Assembly: GCF_965229915.1 (NCBI RefSeq)
Contig: NZ_CBDDJZ010000001.1
Coordinates: 1,798,001-1,862,000, forward strand
Reading direction: 5' to 3'
Length of the DNA: 64,000 bases
DNA from: Marinoscillum sp965229915
GTDB lineage: Bacteria; Bacteroidota; Bacteroidia; Cytophagales; Cyclobacteriaceae
The notes beneath the pieces were generated by a model. The model made no database searches. It worked only from the letters and a program-made list of their open reading frames with translations, and was not told the DNA's origin. The translations under genes were made by a program, and so were the position numbers. Below are positions 52,382 to 60,731 of this stretch, one piece after another (position 1 is the stretch's first letter; each line of letters starts with the position of its first letter).

Positions 52382-52772
52382 ATCTAAAGCATGGACCAAA
52401 CATCGCTCAAAGCTTGATCTCAAGGAAGACCACCTAAAAAAAGAGCTCGAAGATGTGTCTAATGATTTTGAAGACCAGGTCAAACGAATTGCCACTATTT
52501 CACTGATCTCAGGTGTGGCAGTGCTGGGCGCCTACGGATTGTACAAATTGCTAAGTCAAAACAACGCAAAGAGTACGAAAACAGAAGCTCAGTCAGCACC
52601 TATCCAGAAAACTGCTCCACAAGAAGTCAAGATAAAGAAATCAGGATTTTCGTTTAAGAACCTCCTTTTGGAGCGAGTTGCTGTAATCGCCCTTAAATTT
52701 ATAGGAGCACAGCTCACTACGCTATTGACCAGACGGTTTGGACTGGAAGAATCAGAAGAAGAACAGGACTAG
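52368..52772 (+). CDS. Membrane-anchored protein of unknown function (holin-X partner)
   Basis: Protein of 134 residues with a charged helical N-terminus (1-38), one transmembrane helix (about 42-62: IATISLISGVAVLGAYGLYKLL), a Lys/Pro linker and a second hydrophobic helical segment (about 100-125). It has no family I recognise. It overlaps the holin-like gene by 14 bp, so both are probably made together. Its stop overlaps the AraC gene stop by 4 bp (CTAG). Confidence 0.55.
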   Translation: MSKNRSKAWTKHRSKLDLKEDHLKKELEDVSNDFEDQVKRIATISLISGVAVLGAYGLYKLLSQNNAKSTKTEAQSAPIQKTAPQEVKIKKSGFSFKNLLLERVAVIALKFIGAQLTTLLTRRFGLEESEEEQD

Positions 52773-53686
52773 ACGTTGATGAGCGATTCTCTTCGCCGCA
52801 TTTTACCAGCAGGAATACCAAACATCATCTTGAATCGTCTACAGAAATAGGCCGTGTCTTTGTATCCTACCTCTTTGCCAATCTCGCGTATGCTCTTTTT
52901 AGAAGTGCGCAGCAGATTGACCGCTTCCTCCATGCGCTGATACTCAATGTAGTCCTGCGGGTTAATGCCTGTTAGCATCTTGAAGTATTGTCCCACATAA
53001 TCTTCGGATACGTTGGCCACGTTTGCCAGCACTTTGTTAGAGAGATCTTCGCCCAGATTTTCTTTGATAAACGTGAAGATGTCAATCAATCGAGGGTCTT
53101 TGAAATAAGTGCTATTGGTAGCGAATTGCTCCACAAACAAACCCTGCTTGAGAATGTAACGAATCAGTTCCACCACCAGCTGCTCCGTCATCACCTTGAT
53201 GATGCGCCCTTTGCCTGGAGCACTGTCAGCTACTTCGTGATTTATCGCTTTGATCAAAGTGGCAATTTTACCTGAATCATCGATTCGAAAAGCTGGAATG
53301 TCCAAAGAAGCGAAGAAGTTTACAGAATCAAAAGCTTTGGCTTCAAACGACACATAGCTATAACTGTCACTGATCGCTTCAGCTTCATTGCCATAACTCT
53401 GAAAATAAGATTCTTTATTATTGAGAAAGTCATCTTTGGATAGACTAACCGCCGAGCCAGAACCGTAGGTAATACTCACCTGCTTCCCTCCAGGCACAAA
53501 AAACACCTCTCCGGCTTTACAACCCTCTTTTTCTTTACCAAAAGCCAGAGATCCACTGTTTACTAAAATGAGTGAATTCTCAATATCATAGTTGTTCTCA
53601 ATGGTGACAGACTTTAAAATATTAATATTCTTAGCTTTAATAAATCTGACACCAAGAGATTCTATGATCTTATTATAATCTTCCAC
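52769..53686 (-). CDS. AraC-family transcriptional regulator
   Basis: Regulator of 305 residues. The N-terminal half (1-185) has a cupin-like pattern (LILVNSGSLAFGKEKEGCKAGEVFFVPGG). The C-terminal AraC HTH pair is clear (about 205-300): LSNKVLANVANVSEDYVGQYFKMLTG, then SIREIGKEVGYKDTAYFCRRFKMMFGIPAGKMRR. Target genes are unknown. It lies downstream of the acyl-CoA dehydrogenase on the same strand, separated by a terminator hairpin. Confidence 0.88.
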   Translation of the reverse strand: MEDYNKIIESLGVRFIKAKNINILKSVTIENNYDIENSLILVNSGSLAFGKEKEGCKAGEVFFVPGGKQVSITYGSGSAVSLSKDDFLNNKESYFQSYGNEAEAISDSYSYVSFEAKAFDSVNFFASLDIPAFRIDDSGKIATLIKAINHEVADSAPGKGRIIKVMTEQLVVELIRYILKQGLFVEQFATNSTYFKDPRLIDIFTFIKENLGEDLSNKVLANVANVSEDYVGQYFKMLTGINPQDYIEYQRMEEAVNLLRTSKKSIREIGKEVGYKDTAYFCRRFKMMFGIPAGKMRRRESLINV

Positions 53687-53775
53687 GCAGCACTAATATG
53701 ATTAAATACGGATAATCGAATGATTATCGAACAAATAATTGTATAAATCTAATATTAAAAAGTGGAATAATCCAA

Positions 53776-53801
53776 ATATTGGGGGCTTTTACCCCCAATA
53801 T
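53776..53801 (-). terminator. Terminator-like hairpin after the acyl-CoA dehydrogenase gene
   Basis: Perfect 10-bp stem ATATTGGGGG/CCCCCAATAT (53776-53785 with 53792-53801), 6-nt loop. The T tract on the minus strand is weak. Confidence 0.6.
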
Positions 53802-53812
53802 CCAAATTTATA

Positions 53813-54952
53813 TTATTTCAATAATCCCCGAGAAATGACAATTTTTTGGATCTCAGATGTCCCTTCATAGATCTGCGTGATCTTCGCATCGCGCATCAAA
53901 CGCTCCACATGATATTCCTTCACATAGCCATAGCCACCATGAATCTGTACCGCTTCGATAGCGTTCTGCATGGCCACTTCCGAAGCGTACAATTTAGCAA
54001 TAGCACTCGCATGAGAGTAGTCTTGCTTCGTGTCTTTCAAGAAAGCTGCTTTCAAACACAAAAGACGAGCTGCCTCCACTTTCACACCCATTTCGGCTAT
54101 TTTGAACTGTATGGCCTGGTGATTGGCTATCTCTTTTCCAAATGCTTTGCGCTCCTTGGCATAAGCGATGGATCTTTCCAGAGCTCCTGAGGCAATTCCT
54201 AATGCTTGCGAGCCAATCCCTATTCTTCCTCCATTAAGCACCTTCATGGCGAATGTGAAACCGAAACCATCTTCACCGATTCGATTTTCCTTCGGAACCT
54301 TCACATCAGTAAACATCAGGGAGTGTGTGTCAGAACCTCTTATTCCTAACTTGTCCTCCTTTTTGCCCACCACAAATCCATCCATCTCTCTTTCCACGAT
54401 GAGACAATTGATACCTTTATGTCCCTTTTCAGGATCAGTTTGTGCCATCACCAAATAGACCGAAGCAGAATTTCCGTTAGTGATCCAGTTTTTGGTGCCA
54501 TTTAGCAAATAGTGGTCGCCTTTATCTTCGGCAGTTGTTCGCTGAGAAGTGGCATCAGATCCAGCCTCCGGTTCAGATAGACAAAATGCTCCAATTTTCT
54601 CGCCTGTCGCCAATGCTGGCAAATACTTTTGCTTTTGCTCTTCAGTGCCGAAAGTCTCCAATCCCCAACAAACCAAACTGTTGTTTACAGACATGCAGAC
54701 AGATGCAGAGGCGTCAATTTTGGAAATTTCCTCCATGGCCAGAACGTAGGAAATGGAATCCATCCCGCCTCCACCATATTTTGGATCAACCATCATCCCC
54801 ATGAATCCAAGCTGTCCCATTTGCTTCACTTGTTCCATTGGGAAACGCTGCTCTGTGTCGCGCTCAATTACTCCAGGCAGCAATTCTTTCTCTGCAAAAT
54901 CTCGTGCGGCATCTCGTACGGCCAGATGCTCCTCAGATAAGTTAAAGTCCAT
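53813..54952 (-). CDS. Short-chain acyl-CoA dehydrogenase
   Basis: FAD enzyme of 379 residues that makes enoyl-CoA from acyl-CoA in fatty-acid or amino-acid breakdown. N-terminal FNLSEEHLAVRDAARDFAEKE, FAD/substrate segment CLSEPEAGSDATSQRTTAE, ITNGNSASVYLVMAQTD and the C-terminal catalytic Glu in QIYEGTSEIQKIVISR. The position of the Glu fits butyryl-CoA-type members. The electron-transfer flavoprotein is not in the window. A TAAATTTG -7 element is about 43 bp upstream. Confidence 0.93.
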   Translation of the reverse strand: MDFNLSEEHLAVRDAARDFAEKELLPGVIERDTEQRFPMEQVKQMGQLGFMGMMVDPKYGGGGMDSISYVLAMEEISKIDASASVCMSVNNSLVCWGLETFGTEEQKQKYLPALATGEKIGAFCLSEPEAGSDATSQRTTAEDKGDHYLLNGTKNWITNGNSASVYLVMAQTDPEKGHKGINCLIVEREMDGFVVGKKEDKLGIRGSDTHSLMFTDVKVPKENRIGEDGFGFTFAMKVLNGGRIGIGSQALGIASGALERSIAYAKERKAFGKEIANHQAIQFKIAEMGVKVEAARLLCLKAAFLKDTKQDYSHASAIAKLYASEVAMQNAIEAVQIHGGYGYVKEYHVERLMRDAKITQIYEGTSEIQKIVISRGLLK

Positions 54953-54994
54953 TTCTCTTCTTTAAAGGTTGTTGTTGTTTATTCCTAATAACTA

Positions 54995-55002
54995 CAAATT
55001 TA
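54995..55002 (-). promoter_or_regulatory. -7 promoter element of the acyl-CoA dehydrogenase gene
   Basis: Reads TAAATTTG on the minus strand (TAnnTTTG), about 43 bp before the ATG at 54952. Confidence 0.4.
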
Positions 55003-55039
55003 CAAGAATTTTGTTATGCATGCATACCATATAAATACA

Positions 55040-55067
55040 AAAAGACCTCTCGTTTGAGAGGTCTTTT
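55040..55067 (-). terminator. Terminator of the pan-flippase-heptose operon
   Basis: Perfect 12-bp stem AAAAGACCTCTC/GAGAGGTCTTTT (55040-55051 with 55056-55067) with loop GTTT and a T run on the minus strand. It closes the five-gene operon that begins with panC. Confidence 0.85.
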
Positions 55068-55090
55068 GCCAAATTTTCTTCTGATTACTA

Positions 55091-55789
55091 TCAGTCTCTG
55101 CTACCGCCTAAAAATATCATTACCCAATACAGCAAAGTAGCAAGAGACGAAAGCGCTGCAATCAGGTACGTCTGAGCAGCCGTATCCAACGCATCTTTTG
55201 CCATCTTGTGCTCTCCCTGATTGACGATATTTCGATCTTGTATCCAGGCCAAGGCTCGCTTACTGGCATCATACTCCACTGGCAAGGTGATAAACGCGAA
55301 TAGAGTAAACACCCCATAACAACCGATTATCACCAATATGGCCATCTGCGGAGCTATGATTCCTTGAATGAAAAAGGCACCAAAAAACATCAGCATGAAC
55401 ACCACATTGATGATCTTGGCACTTACATTTTGTATTGGCACCATTGCTGAGCGAAACTCCAAAAAGCTATAAGCTGTGGCGTGCTGTACTGCGTGACCAC
55501 ACTCGTGAGCTGCCACAGCTGCTGCTGCAGCAGAGCGCCCATTGTACACTTCAGGACTTAGGTTTACGGTTTTATTGGCTGGATTGTAATGATCCGTGAG
55601 CTGTCCCTGTACGGAGGTGACGCTCACATCGTTGATCCCATGATCGGCCAGCATCAGTTGTGCTATTTCCTTACCAGTTAGTCCGGTTGACAAAGGTATT
55701 TTAGAATACTTTTTGAATTTATTCTTTAAACGCGTGCTGACTACCAAACTGGCAATCATAAACACGATAATGATGACAAATAATCCCAT
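55091..55789 (-). CDS. Membrane zinc metallopeptidase (Zn_peptidase_2/YugP-like)
   Basis: Membrane-bound zinc peptidase-like protein of 232 residues with an N-terminal helix, the HECGHAVQH motif at H95 (HExxH) and three more transmembrane helices (about 120-140, 145-170, 205-228). The late Glu is in the segment PVEYDASKRAL. It matches the YugP family; substrates are unknown. It is the last gene of the operon, 10 bp after the heptose adenylyltransferase. Confidence 0.88.
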   Translation of the reverse strand: MGLFVIIIVFMIASLVVSTRLKNKFKKYSKIPLSTGLTGKEIAQLMLADHGINDVSVTSVQGQLTDHYNPANKTVNLSPEVYNGRSAAAAAVAAHECGHAVQHATAYSFLEFRSAMVPIQNVSAKIINVVFMLMFFGAFFIQGIIAPQMAILVIIGCYGVFTLFAFITLPVEYDASKRALAWIQDRNIVNQGEHKMAKDALDTAAQTYLIAALSSLATLLYWVMIFLGGSRD

Positions 55790-55799
55790 TTTTTATTTT

Positions 55800-56276
55800 C
55801 TAAATTGATTTTATTTTTTTGACTAATTCACTGGTAGAAAAACCCGGAACTAAATTAATCAGTTCCACTTTTCCGCCATGCATTTCTACGATATCTGCCC
55901 CTACGATGTTGCTTTTTTTATAATCAGATCCCTTCACCAAAATATCTGGTAAAATAGTCTCTATCAGGTGTATTGGGCTATCTTCCTCAAATACAACTAC
56001 AGCATCTACTACCTCCAAAGCAGCCAACATATCCACTCTACCTTGCTCAGCCATTATTGGACGATTTACTCCTTTTAATCTTTTAACCGATGCATCAGAA
56101 TTCACACCAACTACGAGCCGATTACCAAACTGTTTAGCCTGGTTGAGACTGTGTAAATGCCCCGGGTGAAGCAGATCAAAACATCCGTTGGTAAAAACAA
56201 TCACCTCACCTTGCCTGCGCCAGGTTGAAACCAGATCCTTGAGTTTCGCTAGATCGCACTGCTTATTTGGTTGCAT
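55800..56276 (-). CDS. rfaE2: D-glycero-beta-D-manno-heptose 1-phosphate adenylyltransferase
   Basis: Nucleotidyltransferase of 158 residues that makes ADP-heptose for the LPS core. It is the stand-alone second domain of E. coli HldE. The cytidylyltransferase motif is FTNGCFDLLHPGHLHSL, with GVNSDASVKRLKG, RPIMAEQGRVDMLAAL and the final loop GFSTSELVKKI. Its start overlaps the flippase-like gene end by 14 bp. The kinase half is not in the window. Confidence 0.9.
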   Translation of the reverse strand: MQPNKQCDLAKLKDLVSTWRRQGEVIVFTNGCFDLLHPGHLHSLNQAKQFGNRLVVGVNSDASVKRLKGVNRPIMAEQGRVDMLAALEVVDAVVVFEEDSPIHLIETILPDILVKGSDYKKSNIVGADIVEMHGGKVELINLVPGFSTSELVKKIKSI

Positions 56277-57252
56277 TCTTCTCCTTGTGCTTGTTGATAA
56301 ACAGTGAAATGATCAACGCCACTCCCCCAAACACAGCCACTGCCACAATCTGAGACGTGTGCAGCAATGTAGCCAAAAACACACCCGTAGTACGTTCTAC
56401 AGCATAGAGCACCAGCATACTACTGATCAAAGCATGATATGTTCCTATTCCTCCCTGCACGGGAATAGCCAAAGCAATGCCTCCTGAAACCAGGAGCATC
56501 ACACCTGCGCTCCAGGGCAGATCTGCCGTTTCCGGAATAGAAAATACGATCAGGTAAGACATGAAATAATAGGTTACCCAGAGAACGACGGTTGACAAGA
56601 TGAATCCGGAAACGTTTTGAACCTCCTTCAGTGAAAGTAGTCCACGAATCAGTTCATTGAGGAAATCACGGACTTTTTCGACTTTCTGATAGAGAAAATA
56701 GAGCAGCAAAAGCCCAAGAATGCCGCCAACTCCAAGAACCAGCGCAGCTTTCCAGGCTAGATCAGTCGCATCACCCAAACCGGAAAACACATCTTGCAGC
56801 AAAGCTATAAACCGATCGTACTCCATTACCAGAGCCACTGCAATCAAAAAAAGCAGAGTGAACATATCAATGATGCGTTCAGAAATCACCGTCCCAAGGG
56901 AGGTGGAAACGTGCACATCATCACTACGCTTCATCATCCCACATCGGGTGATCTCTCCCAGACGGGGAAAGGCCAGATTAGCCAGATAACCCACAAGCAC
57001 TGCCAATAAAGTACGAAATGAATTAAGCTGTGGATATCCCAGTGGTTTCATTAGAATGTTCCATCGGTAAGCCCGTGCATAATAGGACACCAATGACAGA
57101 ATAATGGACAAAATCACCCATGTGTAATCTACCTCTGAGGCTTTGGCCCAAAATTCTTCCAAATCAACATTGCGAAAAGCAAAGTAAAGGAGGACACCCG
57201 CCAATCCCAGTGTGAGTACATACTTGATGACGGAGATAGCCTTCTTCAGCAT
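56263..57252 (-). CDS. UPF0104/flippase-like membrane protein
   Basis: Integral membrane protein of 329 residues with about eight transmembrane helices, of the lysylphosphatidylglycerol synthase/flippase-like family (AglD/MprF N-domain). Signatures are YTWVILSIILSLVSYYARAYRWNILMKPLG, LLAVLVGYLANLAFPRLGEITRCGMM and a late segment IPVQGGIGTYHALIS. Some relatives move lipid-linked molecules across membranes. Being beside the ADP-heptose gene suggests an LPS or lipid role (inference). It starts 17 bp after panD. Confidence 0.75.
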   Translation of the reverse strand: MLKKAISVIKYVLTLGLAGVLLYFAFRNVDLEEFWAKASEVDYTWVILSIILSLVSYYARAYRWNILMKPLGYPQLNSFRTLLAVLVGYLANLAFPRLGEITRCGMMKRSDDVHVSTSLGTVISERIIDMFTLLFLIAVALVMEYDRFIALLQDVFSGLGDATDLAWKAALVLGVGGILGLLLLYFLYQKVEKVRDFLNELIRGLLSLKEVQNVSGFILSTVVLWVTYYFMSYLIVFSIPETADLPWSAGVMLLVSGGIALAIPVQGGIGTYHALISSMLVLYAVERTTGVFLATLLHTSQIVAVAVFGGVALIISLFINKHKEKNATK

Positions 57253-57269
57253 TCTTTTAAATTATCAGC

Positions 57270-57620
57270 TTAGTTGCTCAATCGATTTTTCTCATCTGGA
57301 AATATCACCACAGGTTGATGTGTTTTTGCTTCTTTCTTATCAATAGAGCAATAAGAGATAATGATGATAATATCGCCTACCTGAGCCTTTCGTGCCGCTG
57401 GTCCATTCAAGCAAATCTGACCAGTGCCGCGCTCACCTGTGATTACATAAGTCTCCAGTCGTTCGCCATTATTGATGTTGACTATTTGTACTTTTTCATT
57501 CTCCACCAAATCAGCCGCGTCCATGAGGTCCTCATCTATGGTGATAGAACCCACGTAGTGAAGCTCAGCTTCTGTGATTTTTACCCTATGAATCTTCGAT
57601 TTTAGTACTTCTATATGCAT
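57270..57620 (-). CDS. panD: Aspartate 1-decarboxylase
   Basis: Pyruvoyl-dependent enzyme that makes beta-alanine for pantothenate; about 116 residues from ATG 57620 (MHIEVLKSKIHRVKITEAEL). The self-cleavage site Gly-Ser is in HYVGSITIDEDLMDAADL; the conserved segment RGTGQICLNGPAARKAQVGDIIIIISY follows. The longer frame from 57656 overlaps panC and is unlikely. It starts 7 bp after panC and completes the two beta-alanine/pantothenate steps. Confidence 0.95.
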   Translation of the reverse strand: MHIEVLKSKIHRVKITEAELHYVGSITIDEDLMDAADLVENEKVQIVNINNGERLETYVITGERGTGQICLNGPAARKAQVGDIIIIISYCSIDKKEAKTHQPVVIFPDEKNRLSN

Positions 57621-57627
57621 TTTTGGA

Positions 57628-58479
57628 TCAATCTTGCCGCAAATATAGGTTATCAATTAATCTTACACCTTCTACGTATCCAGCTACACATATTACAGTA
57701 GCTTGATCATCATTGACCAGTTTGGCTTCCAGATTGCCCGGTGATACGATCTGAGTGTATTCTATAGATAATCCAGTTTGTTCTTTATAAAAAGCATTGA
57801 CCGCCCGATTAGTTTCATCGGGAGTCTGTTTCTCTTCCCAAAGTTTTTTGGCCAAAAGTAACCCCTGGTAAATAGTAACGGCCAAATCCCTACCTTCGGC
57901 ACTCAATCGTTGGTTTCGTGAGGACATGGCTAGCCCGCTGGTCTCGCGAACTATGGGCACGCCAATCACTTCTACTGGAATAGACAAGTCACTGACCAAT
58001 CGACTGACCAAAAGATATTGCTGAAGATCCTTCAGACCAAAATAAGCTCTATGAGGATTGCATTGATGAAATAGTTTGGTCACCACCACCCCAACACCGG
58101 AAAAATGGCCAGGCCTAAACTCTCCTTCCATGACACGCTCCATTCTACCAAAGTCTAGACTCACCTGTGGTAATTCAGGATACATGTCCTGCTCGGAGGG
58201 CACGTAGGCTATGTCGACACCTAGTGATTGGAGATGCTGGAGGTCCGCTTCAACTGTCCTGGGATAGTTCTCAAGATCTTCTTTATTGTTGAATTGTAAA
58301 GGGTTAACAAAGATGCTCACCACGAGCAGATCGTTTTCCTGACGTGCCTTTTTGATCAGGTGAAAGTGTCCATCATGCAGTGCCCCCATCGTGGGTACAA
58401 GACCAATGGATTTACCAGCATTTTTAAGACGGATAGTCTCATTAAAAATCTCATCGGGGAGATTGAGTACTTGCATCAA
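57628..58479 (-). CDS. panC: Pantothenate synthetase
   Basis: Joins pantoate and beta-alanine with ATP; 283 residues. Motif 1 is LVPTMGALHDGHFHLIKKAR, with FVNPLQFNNKEDLENYPRT, then YFGLKDLQQ and the SSRNQRLS loop (KMSKS-like). All active-site segments are present. It is the first gene of the panC-panD operon, divergent from the GT5-like gene with 104 bp between. Confidence 0.97.
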   Translation of the reverse strand: MMQVLNLPDEIFNETIRLKNAGKSIGLVPTMGALHDGHFHLIKKARQENDLLVVSIFVNPLQFNNKEDLENYPRTVEADLQHLQSLGVDIAYVPSEQDMYPELPQVSLDFGRMERVMEGEFRPGHFSGVGVVVTKLFHQCNPHRAYFGLKDLQQYLLVSRLVSDLSIPVEVIGVPIVRETSGLAMSSRNQRLSAEGRDLAVTIYQGLLLAKKLWEEKQTPDETNRAVNAFYKEQTGLSIEYTQIVSPGNLEAKLVNDDQATVICVAGYVEGVRLIDNLYLRQD

Positions 58480-58514
58480 GAAAGGAATTAATGTTGCGTA
58501 ACTTATTGAAAACG

Positions 58515-58545
58515 TTGATTATATGGCAAATTTATGGTAATTTTG
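58515..58545. promoter_or_regulatory. Overlapping divergent promoters for panC and the GT5-like gene
   Basis: Plus strand: TTG (58515-58517), 20-nt spacer, TAATTTTG (58538-58545), 38 bp before the GT5-like ATG. Minus strand: TAAATTTG (58527-58534), 47 bp before panC. The two -7 elements are only 3 bp apart, so the polymerases would compete. Confidence 0.5.
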
Positions 58546-58583
58546 AGGTCATTTTAGTCAATCCTCAATAAAATAGCATATCT

Positions 58584-59393
58584 ATGTCGAATTTAAGAAT
58601 CCTTTATGTGGCAAGTGAGATCAATCCTTTTCTGAAGACTTCAGAGGTCGCTGATTTTGTCAGAAGACTTCCGCAAGCGATGCAGGAAAGGGGGATGGAG
58701 ATCAGGATTTTAGTACCCAGATTTGGGTTGATTAACGAGCGTAAAAACAGACTACATGAGGTAGTCAGATTATCAGGTATCAACATTTCTGTTGGTGACG
58801 AAGAGAAGCCTTTGATCATCAAGGTCGCTTCTATTCCAAATGCAAAACTTCAGGTTTACTTCATTGATAATGAAGACTACTTTCACAGAAAGTCAGTGTT
58901 CTTCGATAAAGAAGATAATTTCTATGAAGACAACGATGAAAGAGCAATATTTTTCTGCAAGGGCGTTTTAGAAACAGTTAAGAAACTGGGATGGTCTCCT
59001 GACATTATTCACTGTAATGATTGGATGACAAGTTTGATTCCTCTTTATGTGAAATCAACTTACAAGAACGATCCAATATTTAAAGATTCTAAGACAGTAT
59101 TCACGATTTATAATAATAAGTTTACGCACAAATTCGGCGAAGACTTGTTGGAGAAGGTGAAAATGATTGACATAGATGACAGCATGCTAGGACCACTGAA
59201 AACCGGAGATTACGAAGGTTTTGTGAAAATGGGTCTGGAATACGCAGACGCTGTGATCAATGCGAATGAAGAATCATCCGAAAGTTTCGATAAGTTGATG
59301 GACGACATGAGCGATAAGCGTGTCGATATTTCTGAAAAAGATGAAAATTTCGAAGAATCTTACTACAATCTTTACAATGACCTTGTTGGATAA
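58584..59393 (+). CDS. Stand-alone GT5 N-terminal domain protein (glycogen synthase-like, degenerate)
   Basis: Protein of 269 residues that matches only the N-terminal Rossmann half of GT5 glycogen/starch synthases (full length ~480). ILYVASEINPFLKTSEVADFVRRLPQAM matches the GlgA start, and DIIHCNDWMTSLIPLYVKSTY matches the inner motif. The ADP-glucose-binding KTGG of GlgA reads KTSE (18-21) and the C-terminal half is absent, so catalysis is unlikely. It is kept beside DUF4270 and glmS, a grouping I recall from Bacteroidota. Its last 17 bp overlap the DUF4270 gene. Role unknown, perhaps regulatory. Confidence 0.8.
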   Translation: MSNLRILYVASEINPFLKTSEVADFVRRLPQAMQERGMEIRILVPRFGLINERKNRLHEVVRLSGINISVGDEEKPLIIKVASIPNAKLQVYFIDNEDYFHRKSVFFDKEDNFYEDNDERAIFFCKGVLETVKKLGWSPDIIHCNDWMTSLIPLYVKSTYKNDPIFKDSKTVFTIYNNKFTHKFGEDLLEKVKMIDIDDSMLGPLKTGDYEGFVKMGLEYADAVINANEESSESFDKLMDDMSDKRVDISEKDENFEESYYNLYNDLVG

Positions 59394-60717
59394 ACAAACA
59401 CACTTATATAAGTCGGGACTAGCTTTATTGCTGGTCCCGTTTTTTTTTGCCTGTGATGACCCATCAAACCTGGGACTACAGGTGGACGAGCGGGAAAATG
59501 AATTCCAAACAGAAAAAGTGGAGTTCACTCTTCCTGTATCTACCATAGGCATAGATAGCCTGAGAACGGAGCACTTCAGTGCCTCACTAGTTGGCAAATA
59601 CAGCGACCCGATCACCGGCACGGTGGAGGCCATCTCTTACAATTCGTATGGCATCAATGGAGGCCAATTACCAGATCAAGGTGATAGTCTTCAGTTTTCC
59701 AGAGCTTTCATCCGAATGAAAATCTTTGACTCAAGACTGAACCAGCCCTTGACTGGTGAATCACTGAGCATTCATCTGGCCGAGGATACCCTATACAGCC
59801 GAGCTGTCTATCTGGCAGATCGGGCCATCCCTTACGACCCTGAGCCAATAGCTACATTTACCTATGATTTCAATCCAGAAATTGACACGGTACTAGAAAT
59901 ACCACTATCGGATGATTTTGGTCGGTTTCTCTTTACCCGACTGGACAGAGTGACAAATCCAGGTGGAGACTATGCTGATTCGCTTACTCGCAGCCTTTAC
60001 TATTATGATCCTCTAGTATTCGTGCCAGGAGCAGACAATCAGGGTATTTTGGGCTTTGATCTGGCATCAGACACATCGGCCATTTATGTAGAAATGGTCA
60101 ACAGCCAGGGTACAGAGAGTTACTACACTTTTGATTTTCGAGAAGCCCACTATAACCAACTCAATCGTGATCGGTCAACTGGCCAGCTGAACGACCTATC
60201 CACAGAGTACACACCTAGTGCCAATACTGGAGACTACTCTTACGTGGATATGATAGCCGGAGTCTACACTAAGGTGGCCTTGCAGCCACTTTTGGATTTC
60301 GTAGAGCTTAACCCTGAAGTAATTGTGAACAATTCTGTGATTGAATTAAACGCAATCACTCCTGGCAGCTCTTATATAGACAACCTGGAAAGGCTGCAAT
60401 ACTACTTTCTTTTGGATAATGGCCGCATCAATGGACCTGGCGGACAAACTGCGGCCTCTGGTCAGTATGCAATGCTTACAGAAGGCTCCTATCTATCCAG
60501 TGGGACGGATGTACTCAATGCAGTAGTAGACAATCAACTCAGGTACCGATCCAACATCACACTTTTTTCACAAGTTCTGTTCAATAACTTTTCGAACGAA
60601 GAAGACTACCTCACCGAGGAGCTAGTTTTGTTAAGCCCAAGGACCCTGAGCTTAGATCAAACTACTCTGGTTAACTCAGAGGTCAAGCTTACGTTATACT
60701 ATACATCTATTAAGTAA
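59377..60717 (+). CDS. DUF4270 lipoprotein
   Basis: Bacteroidota-only lipoprotein of about 446 residues from ATG 59377; signal MTLLDKQTHLYKSGLALLLVPFFFAC with lipobox Cys, then DDPSNLGLQVD typical of DUF4270. The rest is mostly beta with conserved SDPITGTVEAISYNSY and a C-terminal LVNSEVKLTLYYTS. Function is not known. It overlaps the GT5-like gene by 17 bp and is 14 bp before glmS, so the three are cotranscribed. A surface or outer-membrane role is likely but unproven. Confidence 0.85.
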   Translation: MTLLDKQTHLYKSGLALLLVPFFFACDDPSNLGLQVDERENEFQTEKVEFTLPVSTIGIDSLRTEHFSASLVGKYSDPITGTVEAISYNSYGINGGQLPDQGDSLQFSRAFIRMKIFDSRLNQPLTGESLSIHLAEDTLYSRAVYLADRAIPYDPEPIATFTYDFNPEIDTVLEIPLSDDFGRFLFTRLDRVTNPGGDYADSLTRSLYYYDPLVFVPGADNQGILGFDLASDTSAIYVEMVNSQGTESYYTFDFREAHYNQLNRDRSTGQLNDLSTEYTPSANTGDYSYVDMIAGVYTKVALQPLLDFVELNPEVIVNNSVIELNAITPGSSYIDNLERLQYYFLLDNGRINGPGGQTAASGQYAMLTEGSYLSSGTDVLNAVVDNQLRYRSNITLFSQVLFNNFSNEEDYLTEELVLLSPRTLSLDQTTLVNSEVKLTLYYTSIK

Positions 60718-60731
60718 ATAAGCATCTATCT

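Noticed and set aside
60718..60731. glmS ribozyme
   Set aside because: The gap is only 14 bp; the ribozyme is known from Gram-positive bacteria and needs over 100 nt.
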